Source: Gracilariopsis chorda
Taxonomy: Eukaryota > Rhodophyta > Florideophyceae > Gracilariales > Gracilariaceae
DNA: 64,000 bases
Direction of reading: 5' to 3'
Assembly: GCA_003194525.1 (NCBI GenBank)
Contig: NBIV01000010.1
Location: 1 to 64,000 of the forward strand
Shown: piece after piece, positions 1 through 9,535 of the stretch
How the letters are laid out: each line of letters starts with the position of its first letter
Numbering within the stretch: position 1 is the first letter of the stretch
The notes under the pieces: generated by a model
Databases searched by the model: none
What the model was told of the DNA's origin: nothing
Seen by the model: only the letters and a program-made list of their open reading frames with translations
Program-made: the position numbers and the translations under genes

Positions 1-343
1 TAATCCCGAAAAGGAGAAGCGCCACAAGTTGTCACCGATAGTGAATGGACCCTATCGGGTGGTTTCCGTCGCCGACGACACAGTCGTACTGGACATCGAT
101 AACCAGTTCGAACGCGTCTCACGCGACCGCGTAGCCCACGCGCCTGCGCCCCCTGAGGGCTCATCACCGCTCGTGACAATCCCGGAGGATGACCTCGTAA
201 CTCCGCCAACGGATAATCTGCTTCCGTCCCGCCCACCCGTCTTACCGCACCCGGAACGGGGACTCTCGGATCTTCCAATTGCCGATCAACCGGTTGGGCG
301 CGCCGCGCGTATCGTGCAACGCACGCTTGACCCAAACGCCTAA
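1..343 (+). pseudogene. Family A' chromovirus pol, post-integrase segment
   Basis: C-terminal part of a Ty3/gypsy polyprotein that enters the window from the left in an open frame. The peptide includes RHKLSPIVNGPYRVV and RVSRDRV, then a proline-rich stretch with VLPHPERGLSDLP. It aligns with the segment that follows the integrase core in the complete element at 36178-35648 (RHKLSPVADGPFKVI, RISRDRV, VLPHPSRGLSDLP), so the two elements belong to related families. The segment corresponds to the small beta-barrel that trails the integrase catalytic core in many gypsy elements; that role is family knowledge, not visible here. The frame ends with TAA at 341-343, well before the chromodomain at 1116, so pol is broken in this copy. 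Confidence 0.85.
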
Positions 344-1115
344 CCGTTACTCCGCCCGCGGAGGTCCTTCAGCCTGAACCCACCGCCCTCTCACCTAAGG
401 AGGGGGAGGGACGGGAATCGATCGCGCCATCGCGGAAGGAAGCTCCGGCGTCGGACGGTGTCCCGTTTCATACGGCATCGTCGGATGAGCACCCCCGGAG
501 CAGGGAGAGTTGAACGCATCGCGAAGCGAGAAGGCCGTCTCCGCGGACCCGGATGCACTCCTGTCGAGCGAGTCGCTGGGTAGCGAAGGAGAAAGTAGTG
601 AACCGGACTCGGTGTGGTTCACTAATGTGGCGAATGATATCTCCGAGCACGGAGCACATACAACCTCGGTCATAACCAGTTTCGTGGTGAGCTGAAAAGC
701 AACCGCGGACACGGAGAGTGTGGTTGACACTGCGTGCGTTACCGCAGAGCCCCACAAATGGACACTGTGACGCCACTGTCACGCGGACGAAGCCCGAAAA
801 TTCCAAACCGTGGAAAGGTGTACACGTACATACCGCCGGCCTGCGTCAGGAGTACAGTCAAGACCCGCGTCGTGGGAAAGACCGCGCGCGACACTTGCCG
901 CCAGCGGCCAGCCAATCACAATGTGTGATGCATGGCAATCCGCCTCCTGGCGTCGGAACCGTAGTGAACCGCCTCCCTCACCGTGAACGGTCAAACTCAC
1001 CAGAGTTGCACGGGTCGCGTGGGAGAAGAGCTCGCGAGCTGCGAGTCAATAGGGGAAGCCGGTTAGAACGGAAGGCCCCCCCCACAAGGATAGGATAGGA
1101 AGCGGAAAGACCGCA
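344..1115 (+). other. Decayed pol linker of family A'
   Basis: This stretch lies between the post-integrase segment and the chromodomain of the same element. In the complete copy (35650-35100) the same interval codes for a low-complexity, Pro/Ser/Arg-rich linker. Short frames here have similar composition (for example around 510-695 and 718-1098) but none runs through, so I read it as the frameshifted linker. I see no independent gene. Confidence 0.5.
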
Positions 1116-1460
1116 ATGCGGTATCAAGTCCCAGCACTCGCAGCGTCGAGGAAAACTGACTTTGCCCGCAGGGTCGCGCCAATTTCAGGCAAGTCCCCTC
1201 ACAGGGTTCTCCCCTTAAGCCCTGCCATGACGGGTCAGGAGCCGGCTACGTACGACCAGGAGTTTGTCGTTGACCACATCGTGGATCATGTTCTGGACTC
1301 CAAAGGAGTGTGGTTTTACCAAGTCCGATGGTACGGATACTCCCCGGAAGAGGACACATGGGAGCCCATTCAGCACCTTCCTCGTTCCAAGGTGATAACC
1401 TACCACCGCCGGACGCGGTTCCCACTCCCATCCACTTTGGACATGGCCCAGGTTGGGTAG
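1116..1460 (+). pseudogene. Chromodomain, C-terminus of family A' pol
   Basis: The frame codes for a clear chromodomain: EFVVDHIVDHVLDSKG, then FYQVRWYGYSPEEDTWEPI and HLPRSKVITYHRR, ending with AQVG. Aromatic cage-type residues and the YxVRWxGYxxxEDTWEP core are present. It matches the chromodomain at the end of pol in the complete family A copy (RKFVVDRLVGH, YRIRWYGYDPSGDTWEPIEHLPR, ending NAQVG). In chromoviruses this domain is fused to integrase and is thought to steer integration to chromatin. The start at 1116 is only the first ATG of the surviving frame; the real protein was continuous with integrase. Convergent with the antisense gene that ends at 1797. Confidence 0.9.
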
Positions 1461-1796
1461 GACGATACACTGCACTATGCAGAAGATTCCGAAGACGGAA
1501 GAGAAGTCTCCGAAGAGAAGAGGACACAGGAAGAGATCTGGCTACAGAAGGTTACACGAAGTAATGGACTGGATAGGGAAACCAATGGTCATTGGACGTC
1601 ACACCGCCTAGCGGTCCGACCGAAGTAACGGTTTAATGAAGAATACCGCCTAGCGGTCCAGCATGAAGATGCTATGAAGAAGAAAAAGAAGAGTCCGGAC
1701 ATACGGATATAGAAGAAGGAAGTCGTTTACCACAAGCTATGGAGCGTTAAGCGCTAACCTATATCAGGTGTGTGTGCCAAGGTCCAGGATACTGAT
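1461..1796. other. Convergent 3' spacer with duplicated hairpin
   Basis: Non-coding gap between the ends of two convergent ORFs (pol on +, antisense ORF on -). It is purine-rich on the + strand (AGAAGA runs). A 13-base hairpin with arms ACCGC and GCGGT and loop CTA occurs twice, at 1603-1615 and 1645-1657. The equivalent gap in the complete copy (34687-34877) also holds small hairpins, so the region may serve as a two-way transcription end. That function is inference. Confidence 0.5.
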
Positions 1797-3696
1797 TTAG
1801 GATGAGCCGCTCGTTGGCGGTTGGTAGTTCGCAGACGCGAAAGCCAATAACTCGCTCACGCTGGTGAGGTTGGAAGGCGCAACCACTCCAATGGACTGGA
1901 GGTGAGCCCTGAGGGCAACGGCCTGAGGGTCCACGGGGACCGGAGATGCGGTAGACGGAGAAGCAGCCGCACTGGCGGCCATATTCCAGCCATCTGGAGC
2001 AGCCACATGCTGGCCGGATCCGTCGAGATCGTCGACCATCGCCGCTCCCGGGGCTACGGCCTCCTCCATCTCATCGGAGTCGTCATCCACCATTGGATCA
2101 TCCTCGTAGGAACCGTGCCAGTCATCGGAAAACATGAACCCAACCGGGTGGCCTCGCGGAACGGAGCGTGGTACATCGCGTAACGCTAGCGCGTGAGCCC
2201 GTGAAGTCACGGATACCTCCCAAGGGTCATAGAAGACGAAGTTGCCAGCGTTTGGATTTCTCCGGCCTGGAGAGCGATCATGCCTGGAAGGCTCACCGTC
2301 AGGGACGTTGGAGGCTGGGACTGTATCCCAGTTAACCATATCGATGGTGTTCAGAAGGCACTGAAGCTCATCCACATTGGCTTCGGATCCCAGAGGGATA
2401 TAGAGATCCAATCGGCGGATAACCTGGCGTAGGTGAGGAGGAATGTACCACAGACGGTTCTTGTCGTACACCTCCCAGAGGAGAAACGCGGCAACGCGAG
2501 CAGCCCATTCGGCGAGGAAGAGAGTCCAGTAACCGGAATCCGGATTGTTGATTAATCGTGAACCGATGTAGCTGAGGCACGGAGGCATCTCCGCAAAGCA
2601 TCCCTCGGGACTTCGAACCTGCTCCACCAATGGGGAAGAGGTACATACCGGCCGCGCATCGCGGATGGACGGAGCCTCTCGACCTCGAGATTTTGGTATG
2701 GTACCAGGAACCCGAAGCGGGAGCGCGCCTTTCGCTCAAACCGGAGTCGGTCGAAGAAGGATCCGCGATGATTCGGACGACGAAGATATCGGAACTCTGC
2801 ACGCAGAATTGGGCGCCTCCAGAGGAGCATCCCGGCTTCTATTGGAGTGGACCGGAACGGTGTAGATGGCTGGTAGGCAGCAAGGTTCTCGCAGTATGAG
2901 ACTTCACCATAGGTACGGTACCGCGAGAGGTCAAAGTTGTATTCCATTGGTATCAGCTCATCCGGATAACGCGCGCGGGCGAGACGGTCGTAGGCGACCT
3001 TGGCCATCCGGCACGGGCTTCATTCAGCGTCTCGAAACCATATCTGGTGCGCTTCCGTGCGAGGAACTGTGGCTCTACCGCGATACGCGTTCTCCAGTCG
3101 AAGGAGTCGACCAAATCCCGGCCTAGTCCCCCTGGGAGCTCGCCCTCCTCCACATAGGAGTCGATGAGGTCCGAGTCGGAAACCCATGTGGGGTGGAACC
3201 AGGGCGCACGCGAAAAGAGGAGAGCGTCTTCCCGGGGATTGCGGGCCCAAAGTGTCGATGGTGACACCCAGCCGGCGGCGGTCGCAGTGATCGGTATCGC
3301 TTGAGCGGAATTCCAGGCGGCGATACTCGCGGCATCCGAGGCATCCAAGGTTGGAACATGAGACGATCCTCCAGGCAGAGGCAAGGAGAGGAACCCAGAG
3401 GTTGGGTGACGAACCCGCGACCCCGGCGTCGCGGAGGAAGGTTGTCCGCTCGCGGAAGTCCCCTGCAGGGCGCCCGCAGGCGGGTTGTTCGAAAACGGAG
3501 TGTTGGTCATAGCAGAGAGGGGCGCAGAGTCTGTTGAAGAAGGTACTGAGGGTTGATCAGTTGTAACCGTGTTGGTACGGGGGACCGGTATCTCGGCGAT
3601 TCCCTTGTCGGGACTATTTATACCCTCGCGCCTCATCTCCTCACGTCTATACTCACGTTCGTTTTCGGCCCTTAAGGAGGGGGATGTGTAGTGCAA
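1797..3696 (-). pseudogene. Antisense accessory ORF of family A' (two frameshifts)
   Basis: Three overlapping - strand frames (3696-2953, 3007-2552, 2630-1797) together match the 595-codon ORF at 32899-34686 from end to end. Shared blocks include APWFHP, WRTRIA/WRHRIA, SYFRTRGE-like, AEFRYL, RSRFG, PYQN, FYDPWE and the acidic tail DDPMVD. Two frameshifts, near 2960-3000 and near 2560-2630, break it. Its ATG at 3696 lies 10 bases inside the 3' LTR; the reading starts across the polypurine tract in reverse. The protein is W/R/Y-rich in the middle, with Ser/Pro/Thr-rich N-terminus and acidic C-terminus; I recognise no known domain. Because the copy is oriented opposite to pol and lies between pol and the LTR, it is an antisense accessory gene of the element rather than a host gene. 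Confidence 0.8.
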
Positions 3697-4602
3697 TACA
3701 TTCCCGCGTACGGGCGATGGTGAAACTCATATCTGAGGTGTACTCGATGCGAGGGATGAAGCGGGATGCATGAATTTTAGCCCCCGTTTACCGGGCTAAT
3801 TAGCGGTCGGGTTACCCAGGGTGGTTATGGGAACATTCATATTTTGTGGTACTTGCCTGCCAAGGGTGGTGGACACGTGGCTACAGCCCCGGCCAGGAGG
3901 CCCAAAATGGCTACTTATTTTAGTGTAGTTTAGGGGTTAATTTTACTTAGGCTAGTGCACTACCTACTGTACTGCACTGAGCTAGTACTTGAGCGTCGGC
4001 CGCCCGACGGCGAGCTCACCAAGAAAAGAAAGGAAAAGAGTTCGGCTCTGACTCTATTCGCCATGCGAAGTGTCTAACTCCTCGCGGAGGTACACCGCTT
4101 GCCCGGTAGTTTCACCCGACTCGCACCACCGAGGAGACCGTGCTCGTCGTACCCAGTGGGTTGTGACCACTCGTGGTATTCATTGTTGTCGTGTGACCGC
4201 CCGTACAGGCCCTATCTCCGCCCCAGTTTTGGGTATTGATATTACCGACGTGTGTCGTGAGACCGTGAGACCATCTCTTCCCCTCATATCTCCTAACCGC
4301 CGCGCGGTGCGTGTTCGTGTGTGTGTATCGGCACCCCCCTCCGGGGTCTGTTCCCGATTTCCGCACGCCCCCGTCGGGTGGTCCCTTTCCCTCTTTTGTT
4401 CCCCTGCTCGCAGGCTACTTCTGTACCAGCCGTGGTTCCGACCCGTTCTAACCCCTAAACCTCCGAGGTACATCCAGGCTCCCGACGGAGTTACACCCGT
4501 CATACGGGACACGGAGGGCTCTACCCAGCTGGGCCTACCTCCCCAAGAGAGCAAGGCTTCGAGCTGCCTTGGGTGCCTTTCCCACACCGGGATTGCACCA
4601 CA
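3687..4602 (+). repeat. 3' LTR of the family A' element
   Basis: Begins TGTAGTGCAATAC directly after a polypurine tract (AAGGAGGGGGATG, 3674-3686) and ends GATTGCACCACA, the TG...CA form of an LTR. The termini resemble those of family A (TGAAGTGCAA...TTGCACCACA). About 916 bp. A short hairpin (CCCG, loop CGTA, CGGG) lies just inside the 5' end. The partner LTR is outside the window, so the target duplication cannot be checked. Confidence 0.8.
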
Positions 4603-5445
4603 GCCTGACGTGCTCGTATGCTACCTTCATGGGTGGTCCACGGTCTGACCGTCTGCATTTGACATAAAACGGAGTGGCTCCAACGAATTTGGCTTTCACC
4701 CATCGAACTGGGTGTGGAGCAAAAACCACCTTCGATGGGTGAGGTCCACCGGGTGTCCGGAGTCCGCCCCCTTGAGAGGTGAACTGCAGCGGAAAGAGCC
4801 CTCTGTCCGTGCTCAGTGCTAGGCACGCCGGGTGTAAGACCGGAGACGGTTGCTGGATATACCTACAGAGGTGGGGAAGAAAGGATGATATGACCAATGG
4901 TATTGGCGGCGAACCTGAGGAAAAATGGGCAAAAGACGACGGCAAGCGGCACCGTAGGACGGTGAGCGTACTCGGGACACAACACCCGGAGCGATGCCAA
5001 GGACCGTGCGACAAGCGGGACCAGGTCCGTAGGCGGAGTAACAGCGATAGTATTAGCCAAAGAAATATCCTATACAGGACCGGAAACCAATCGGAGTCTC
5101 GGGACGACGCTGGTCCCTGAAAAGAAGGTGAAAAACGATAAAGTGTTTCCTACTTGACCCTGGGGGGTAGACGCACCAGAGTCCAACGTGGCTACCCTCC
5201 GCGAGGAGTTGTAAACCTACGCCGATGGTTACGACTATAGCCCGGCCTTCAGGAAGAAGACACGACTCAGTTACCCTTTACTGTCGGGGAGGTGAGTGGA
5301 GCTCAACCTGCCTTAAGTAGGTTCTACCACTGTAAAGTGTAATAGCTATCTAAGCATATGTTTACACCTTGCGTGGTCCACGCAAGTGGCTAGCCCGCTG
5401 TCAGGGTGCCCTCGCACGGCTGTGACACCCGCATTCACCTATTAG
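4603..5445 (-). pseudogene. Copia-like integrase C-terminal remnant
   Basis: On the - strand the frame through about 4830-4610 reads PVRWVKAKFVGATPFYV followed by KCRRSDRGPPMKVAYE, a conserved block downstream of the integrase core in some copia-type polyproteins. The rest, up to about 5400, is open in patches but full of shifts. It is cut at 4602 by the LTR of the family A' element, so that element inserted into it or recombined with it. An 11-base inverted repeat (CACCCATCGAA at 4697-4707, TTCGATGGGTG at 4731-4741) lies in the coding remnant. Whether this piece and the copia relic at 5446-8946 were one element is unclear. Confidence 0.6.
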
Positions 5446-6149
5446 GTGTCCAGCGTACCCAGTATACCACTTGTACCCAGGTCGGACATCCAATTCACCT
5501 GTGATGGTTACCATTACTTCCGGTTCCAAAACAACCCAAAATGGGGTGTGCCTCGAAGCCATATCCACGTCACCTTGCGAGGTACTATAGTGTACCTGTA
5601 TGAAGCCATTCCCGACACCACGGATTCAATTGCTCCACACTTGGTCGTTTTGCTTGGACGTGTTGTAGTATACCCAGATATATGTTCCAGACTTCAGTGC
5701 GTGGGGGGGATGAGGTCATTTTTGTGTGCTTTGAGGACATTTTGCAAGGCACGTGTGGCTGCTGTGCGCTTGTGTGCCATTAACAATCCCTCACGAACTT
5801 CGGTAGATGGTAAACCTAGAACGGAAGGGGAGTATCCTCTAGCCAGCTGAAATGCGCTCAGGACAGAATTGCCATGGAAGAGATTAGTTAAGAATGACGC
5901 ACGCGCGATGATCGTCGCTGGCGAAGCTGTGGTATTTTCTTTGACAATGCGGGAGAGAATCGACTTGAATAGGCCATTATTGCGTTCTACCTTTCCGTTC
6001 TTGGATGATGATCTGGCGGGTCGGTCTTCGATGTCAATTCCATGCGATGAAAGCAGCTTCGTGAGGACTGAGTTCGTAAATTCTGGATCTGCGCTGAAGT
6101 ACTTCGGGGCACCGTGGTGGTATATCCATTCCGACTCCAGCTTGTTAGA
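5446..6149 (-). pseudogene. Copia-like integrase, second half (family D)
   Basis: Reading the - strand down from 6149 gives the rest of an integrase catalytic core: HHGAPKYFSADPEF with the second catalytic Asp, then RSSSKNGKVERNNG with the catalytic Glu, followed by helix-rich sequence and a C-terminal part with stops (SKQNDQV, MASYRY). It continues the frame that stops at 6974, so the integrase was split by the solo LTR at 6150-6973. Several frameshifts and stops below 5720 make it a pseudogene. No reverse transcriptase follows in the window. Confidence 0.75.
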
Positions 6150-6973
6150 TGAAGTGCAACGCCCTCAGGGAGAGATTCTTGGTACTTGATCGTTTTCCCG
6201 ATATTATCGGTTGTGTAGTGTGTATATGAACTACGCCCCACAATGGTGGGTATGGACACGTGGGACACGGTTTTGGGTCAATTGGCGGTTGGCCACAGTA
6301 GTGGATGTTGCCACGAAATGTGGAGTATTCTACTTAATATTATTTATTATTTTCACACCCATTTCTGGGAAGCTAGTACTTAGTGCGACGGCGCACTGCC
6401 GTCGCACCAGTAAACCTTCCCCAACAAGGGACCCCAACCTGGGGAATTGGCTCTAGTTGTTACCGCTTGCGCGCGTGCTCTACTCCTCCTTGGAGAGAAA
6501 CGCCGTGAACCACGGGACATCTAACCCCCTTGCAGATCTAAAGAGGCCCATCCTTGGGAGTATAATTGTTCCAATCACATTGGTGTTTCGCCCTGTATAC
6601 GGATATTGTTACCGGCATCGCCGTTCGCCCCCGTCGCTCTCGCGACTCACTTCGTCCTCTCTTCCTCCGCTTCGCCCTTCCTTTTCCCCTTTTTAGGGTA
6701 GCAACTCCCGCTATCCGCGGCCCTCGTGTGCGCATCCGCTCACACACCCCCACTCACGTGGAAACATACCTCTACTGAGGATCACACCCCGCTCACGCGG
6801 ATACCGATTCCTCGCCTTCACCTCCCTGCGCAAGTCGCGACAGGTGTCACAGGTTTTACAAACCGGGTTCGCCGTGACACCTCTGGGAGGGCTCTACCCA
6901 ACTGGGTTCACCTCGTGAGAGGAAGATCCCGAACGTCTTTCGGTGTTTTTCCCCTTTGGGGCATTGCACCACA
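6150..6973 (+). repeat. Solo LTR, family A, inside copia integrase
   Basis: Begins TGAAGTGCAACGCC and ends GCATTGCACCACA, and is collinear with the LTRs of the complete family A element (reverse complement of 42262-43088 and 32011-32842). It lies in the + sense. No 5-base target duplication is visible (TTAGA before, TAAGT after), so it may be old or have arisen by recombination between two elements. It carries many small perfect hairpins: arms at 6432/6441, 6486/6492, 6503/6512, 6571/6580, 6613/6620, 6633/6642, 6769/6777, 6789/6797 and 6951/6958. Confidence 0.85.
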
Positions 6974-7800
6974 TAAGTCAACTCAACTGCGTTTCTTCTA
7001 GGGACAAGTGTACGCTCACCGTAGTTGGTTCCGAGATCGATGATGTTCAAGACTTCATATTTGTCGCCATCGACGTATACTACTACGAAATCTGCTTGGA
7101 ATGACTGATTGAATGCTTCGTTAGTGTGGGTCAGGGATATCTTCTTCTTCGGAATCGGGCGCCCTGTCGAGGCGCAGATATCGCATGCACCATGTACAGC
7201 ATCGCATGTCTCAGACAATGTATCGCTCAGCATGTTCGCATCTTTCAACAGCGTTTTCATTTCGTCTGCCGTAGCGTGCGTAAAGCTGTGTATCTTCTTG
7301 ATTGCCATCTTGTCCAAGTTTCTACCGCGGTTGCCCAGAAGAGTACGCATCGTTGAAGAATTATGTGGTACGAGTTCCACGCGTAGCCGTTCATTGCCAT
7401 TCCCGTCGTTCGCGATATAGGTGTAGAAAACACGTTGCACTGTATCCATCGGCAGCTTGAAACGTATTACAGTTGGACGTTCCCGATTAAGCGTGTCAGA
7501 GAATCGCTTAACATCAAGGCCAATGAGCAGTGGGGATGAGCCATGTACCAGGTCGAAATTGAAAGCTGTTGGCCATCCATTTATATCATTAACGACAAGG
7601 ATCCATGAGCATACAATAGGTCGAGCGTTTGCGCCAGCAATTCCCCAGCCGTTAAGGTAATGGTCTCGAGGAGGGTCAAGTGACAACGATATAACGAGTG
7701 CGTCACAGAGTGCCGCAGCTTCTTCCAAACCTCCTGTCGATTTCTGTGCTCCTTCGTCCAGAATCGGGTTGAGATCAGCGCGGAGCTTTGCGGATCTCAC
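6974..7800 (-). pseudogene. Copia-like protease and integrase N-half (family D)
   Basis: The frame starts ahead of the aspartic protease signature ILDEGAQKSTGG, in which the usual D-T/S-G has become D-E-G, and continues through SSPLLIGLDVKRF. Next comes an integrase zinc-binding site, HSFTHATADE...CDAVHGACDIC (H-H-C-C), and the first catalytic Asp in QADFVVV. Protease followed directly by integrase is the Ty1/copia order. The frame runs straight into the solo LTR at 6973 and picks up LTR-derived residues (VQCPKGEKHRK). The integrase resumes at 6149. Dead element. Confidence 0.8.
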
Positions 7801-8186
7801 TCCCGAAAAAGCGAAGTTGCTAGTACTTCTTCTTTCACGTCTCCTGCTGGAGGATCTTCATCCTGAACTAGTGTAGGCTTTCCTGTACTACCCCGGGGCT
7901 TGCGCGTTCTCTTCATCTTTTCATGACACTCATCACGGTCTCGATACCAGTGTCCCACTTCGCCACATGCTCTGCATTGGCTCTCTTCTTTAAGCTTCTT
8001 GATAAACTGGTATCGGCCTGGTTGAGGGGTTGTGCTACGTTTGCCAAGCAAGGATGCATGCGCATTATCCGGATTACAGTCCGATTTGCTCTGCTGCGTG
8101 TTGTCTACGTGCAAAAGATATTCTGCTGCTTTCTCCATCGTGAACATGGGGACATTACAGGAGCGTTGATTATCAATCACGCTCAT
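7797..8186 (-). pseudogene. Copia-like nucleocapsid (zinc knuckle)
   Basis: A 129-residue frame with a gag zinc knuckle CRACGEVGHWYRDRDEC (C-x2-C-x4-H-x7-C) in a Lys/Arg-rich setting. It overlaps the upstream gag frame by four bases at 8183-8186 and the protease frame by four bases at 7797-7800. These tight frame changes are either decay frameshifts or the native gag/pol junctions of the element. Confidence 0.75.
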
Positions 8187-8946
8187 AGAATTATAGAATT
8201 AGTGAGTTTGGATTTGAGAGCGGCATTGTTGGAGAAGTTTTCGTCCTGATGTTCTTTCAAAAGTTCGGAAAGCAAACTCAACTCGGACTCCTTCAATGTC
8301 ACTCGAACAGACCTTATAAGATACGGGGCGTTTGATGCAGATGTAAGTTGGAAGACAAGGGCGTTCATCGTGTCTGGCGTGACATGTGCATTTTGTAGCA
8401 TCATCACGGCAAACTGCCTACTCGTACCATCACTCAAACCGGCAGTGTAGTTTGAATACCTAGCAATCGCGCCACTAAATCTGCTGGCATACGCGGCCAC
8501 AGACTCGCTGGAACTTATCTGACATTGCTGAGTTGCTGTCAACAGGTCGACCTCTCTCTTACTCGATTCAGTTGGACTGTCTTTGGCAATGATCATAAAA
8601 ATATACTCCACAAGCTTTTAGTTGGCTTTGTCGTCTTAAAACCCGTCCAGTGATATTTGGCCCAACGCTCCTGCGTTCTTCAACAAATCTTGTGCAGTGT
8701 CATCACATGACGTATATATAATATGACCAGCATCGGCGTGCAAAGCTTCCCATTCCTTGTCGATCTTTGCAAACTTTGTTATCATTGGCATCCAGCGTCA
8801 AAGGGAGTCGCGATAACGCACTTTCGACGGGATATTAAAGATGAAATTCGGCGCGCAATTGAGGTTAGAATTTGAATTGGTAGGCAGTGACCCTGCTGGG
8901 CCCACAACTGTCAATGGACGATCAGTCAGGTCGCTCATTGTTAACG
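8183..8946 (-). pseudogene. Copia-like gag capsid (family D)
   Basis: The gag start is the ATG at about 8946 (MSDLTDRPLTVVG), followed by a stop at the frame of VRYRDSL, a shifted stretch (FAKIDKEWEALHADAGHI) and then the open frame from 8611 (TQQCQISSSESVAAYASRF ... LLSELLKEHQDEN). Helical, Gln/Ser-rich sequence with a retroelement capsid-like pattern (SESVAAYASRFSGAIARY). Broken by at least one stop and one shift. It marks the 5' end of the copia relic; I could not find its LTR between 8950 and 9530. Confidence 0.6.
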
Positions 8947-9535
8947 TAGGGTTATGCTACCGCGTCGGTATTGGGCGTTGGTCACGTTCAGCACAATGCT
9001 GGAGGCGCGCTTGCTCTCCCCTTGCTCTGTTTACTCGGCCAGTCGCTCGGCCTTTATGCTCTCTTCTGTGCCCGTTCGCTTGGGCGCTTGAGCCATGATG
9101 ACAATTGCTCATTGTCTCTCTAGGCCGTTCGGGCTCGCGCTCATTTGCAATTTCAGCTTATTGCACATTCACAACTGTACTACGTGCCGCGGCCATTTAA
9201 CAGCCGATGGGCTTTGGCTGCATATTTCCGTGTCCCATGTGCAAGCGCAGAGGTTTCTTGGGACGCACGGCTTCGTGTGACGTGCGGGCGTTACAAAGTG
9301 CCCGGTACATGTAAGGCCATTGGGCAGACTAGCCGTGTTGAAGCCAGTGATACTTCATCAAAGTGCACATTCGGAACCCTAGAGCGGAGGACCAGTTTGA
9401 GTCATCAGAGGCGATATACCGGTGACTCGTGTACCAAAGGTACAGGGTTAAAGCGTTAGCAGCGCAGCAAGGGAATCGTTACTAAGAAACAAAGGCATGA
9501 CGACAACCGTTAAACCTTTACACCATGTGGACCTA
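8947..9535. other. Spacer between copia relic and gene island
   Basis: No convincing gene or repeat on either strand. Short frames of low credibility only. The first 50 bases at the right belong to the 3' untranslated region of the gene that ends at 9536. Confidence 0.5.

Noticed and set aside
4112-5014. Overlapping frames in the LTR and copia remnant
   Set aside because: They arise from LTR sequence; only the short integrase block near 4610-4720 is meaningful.
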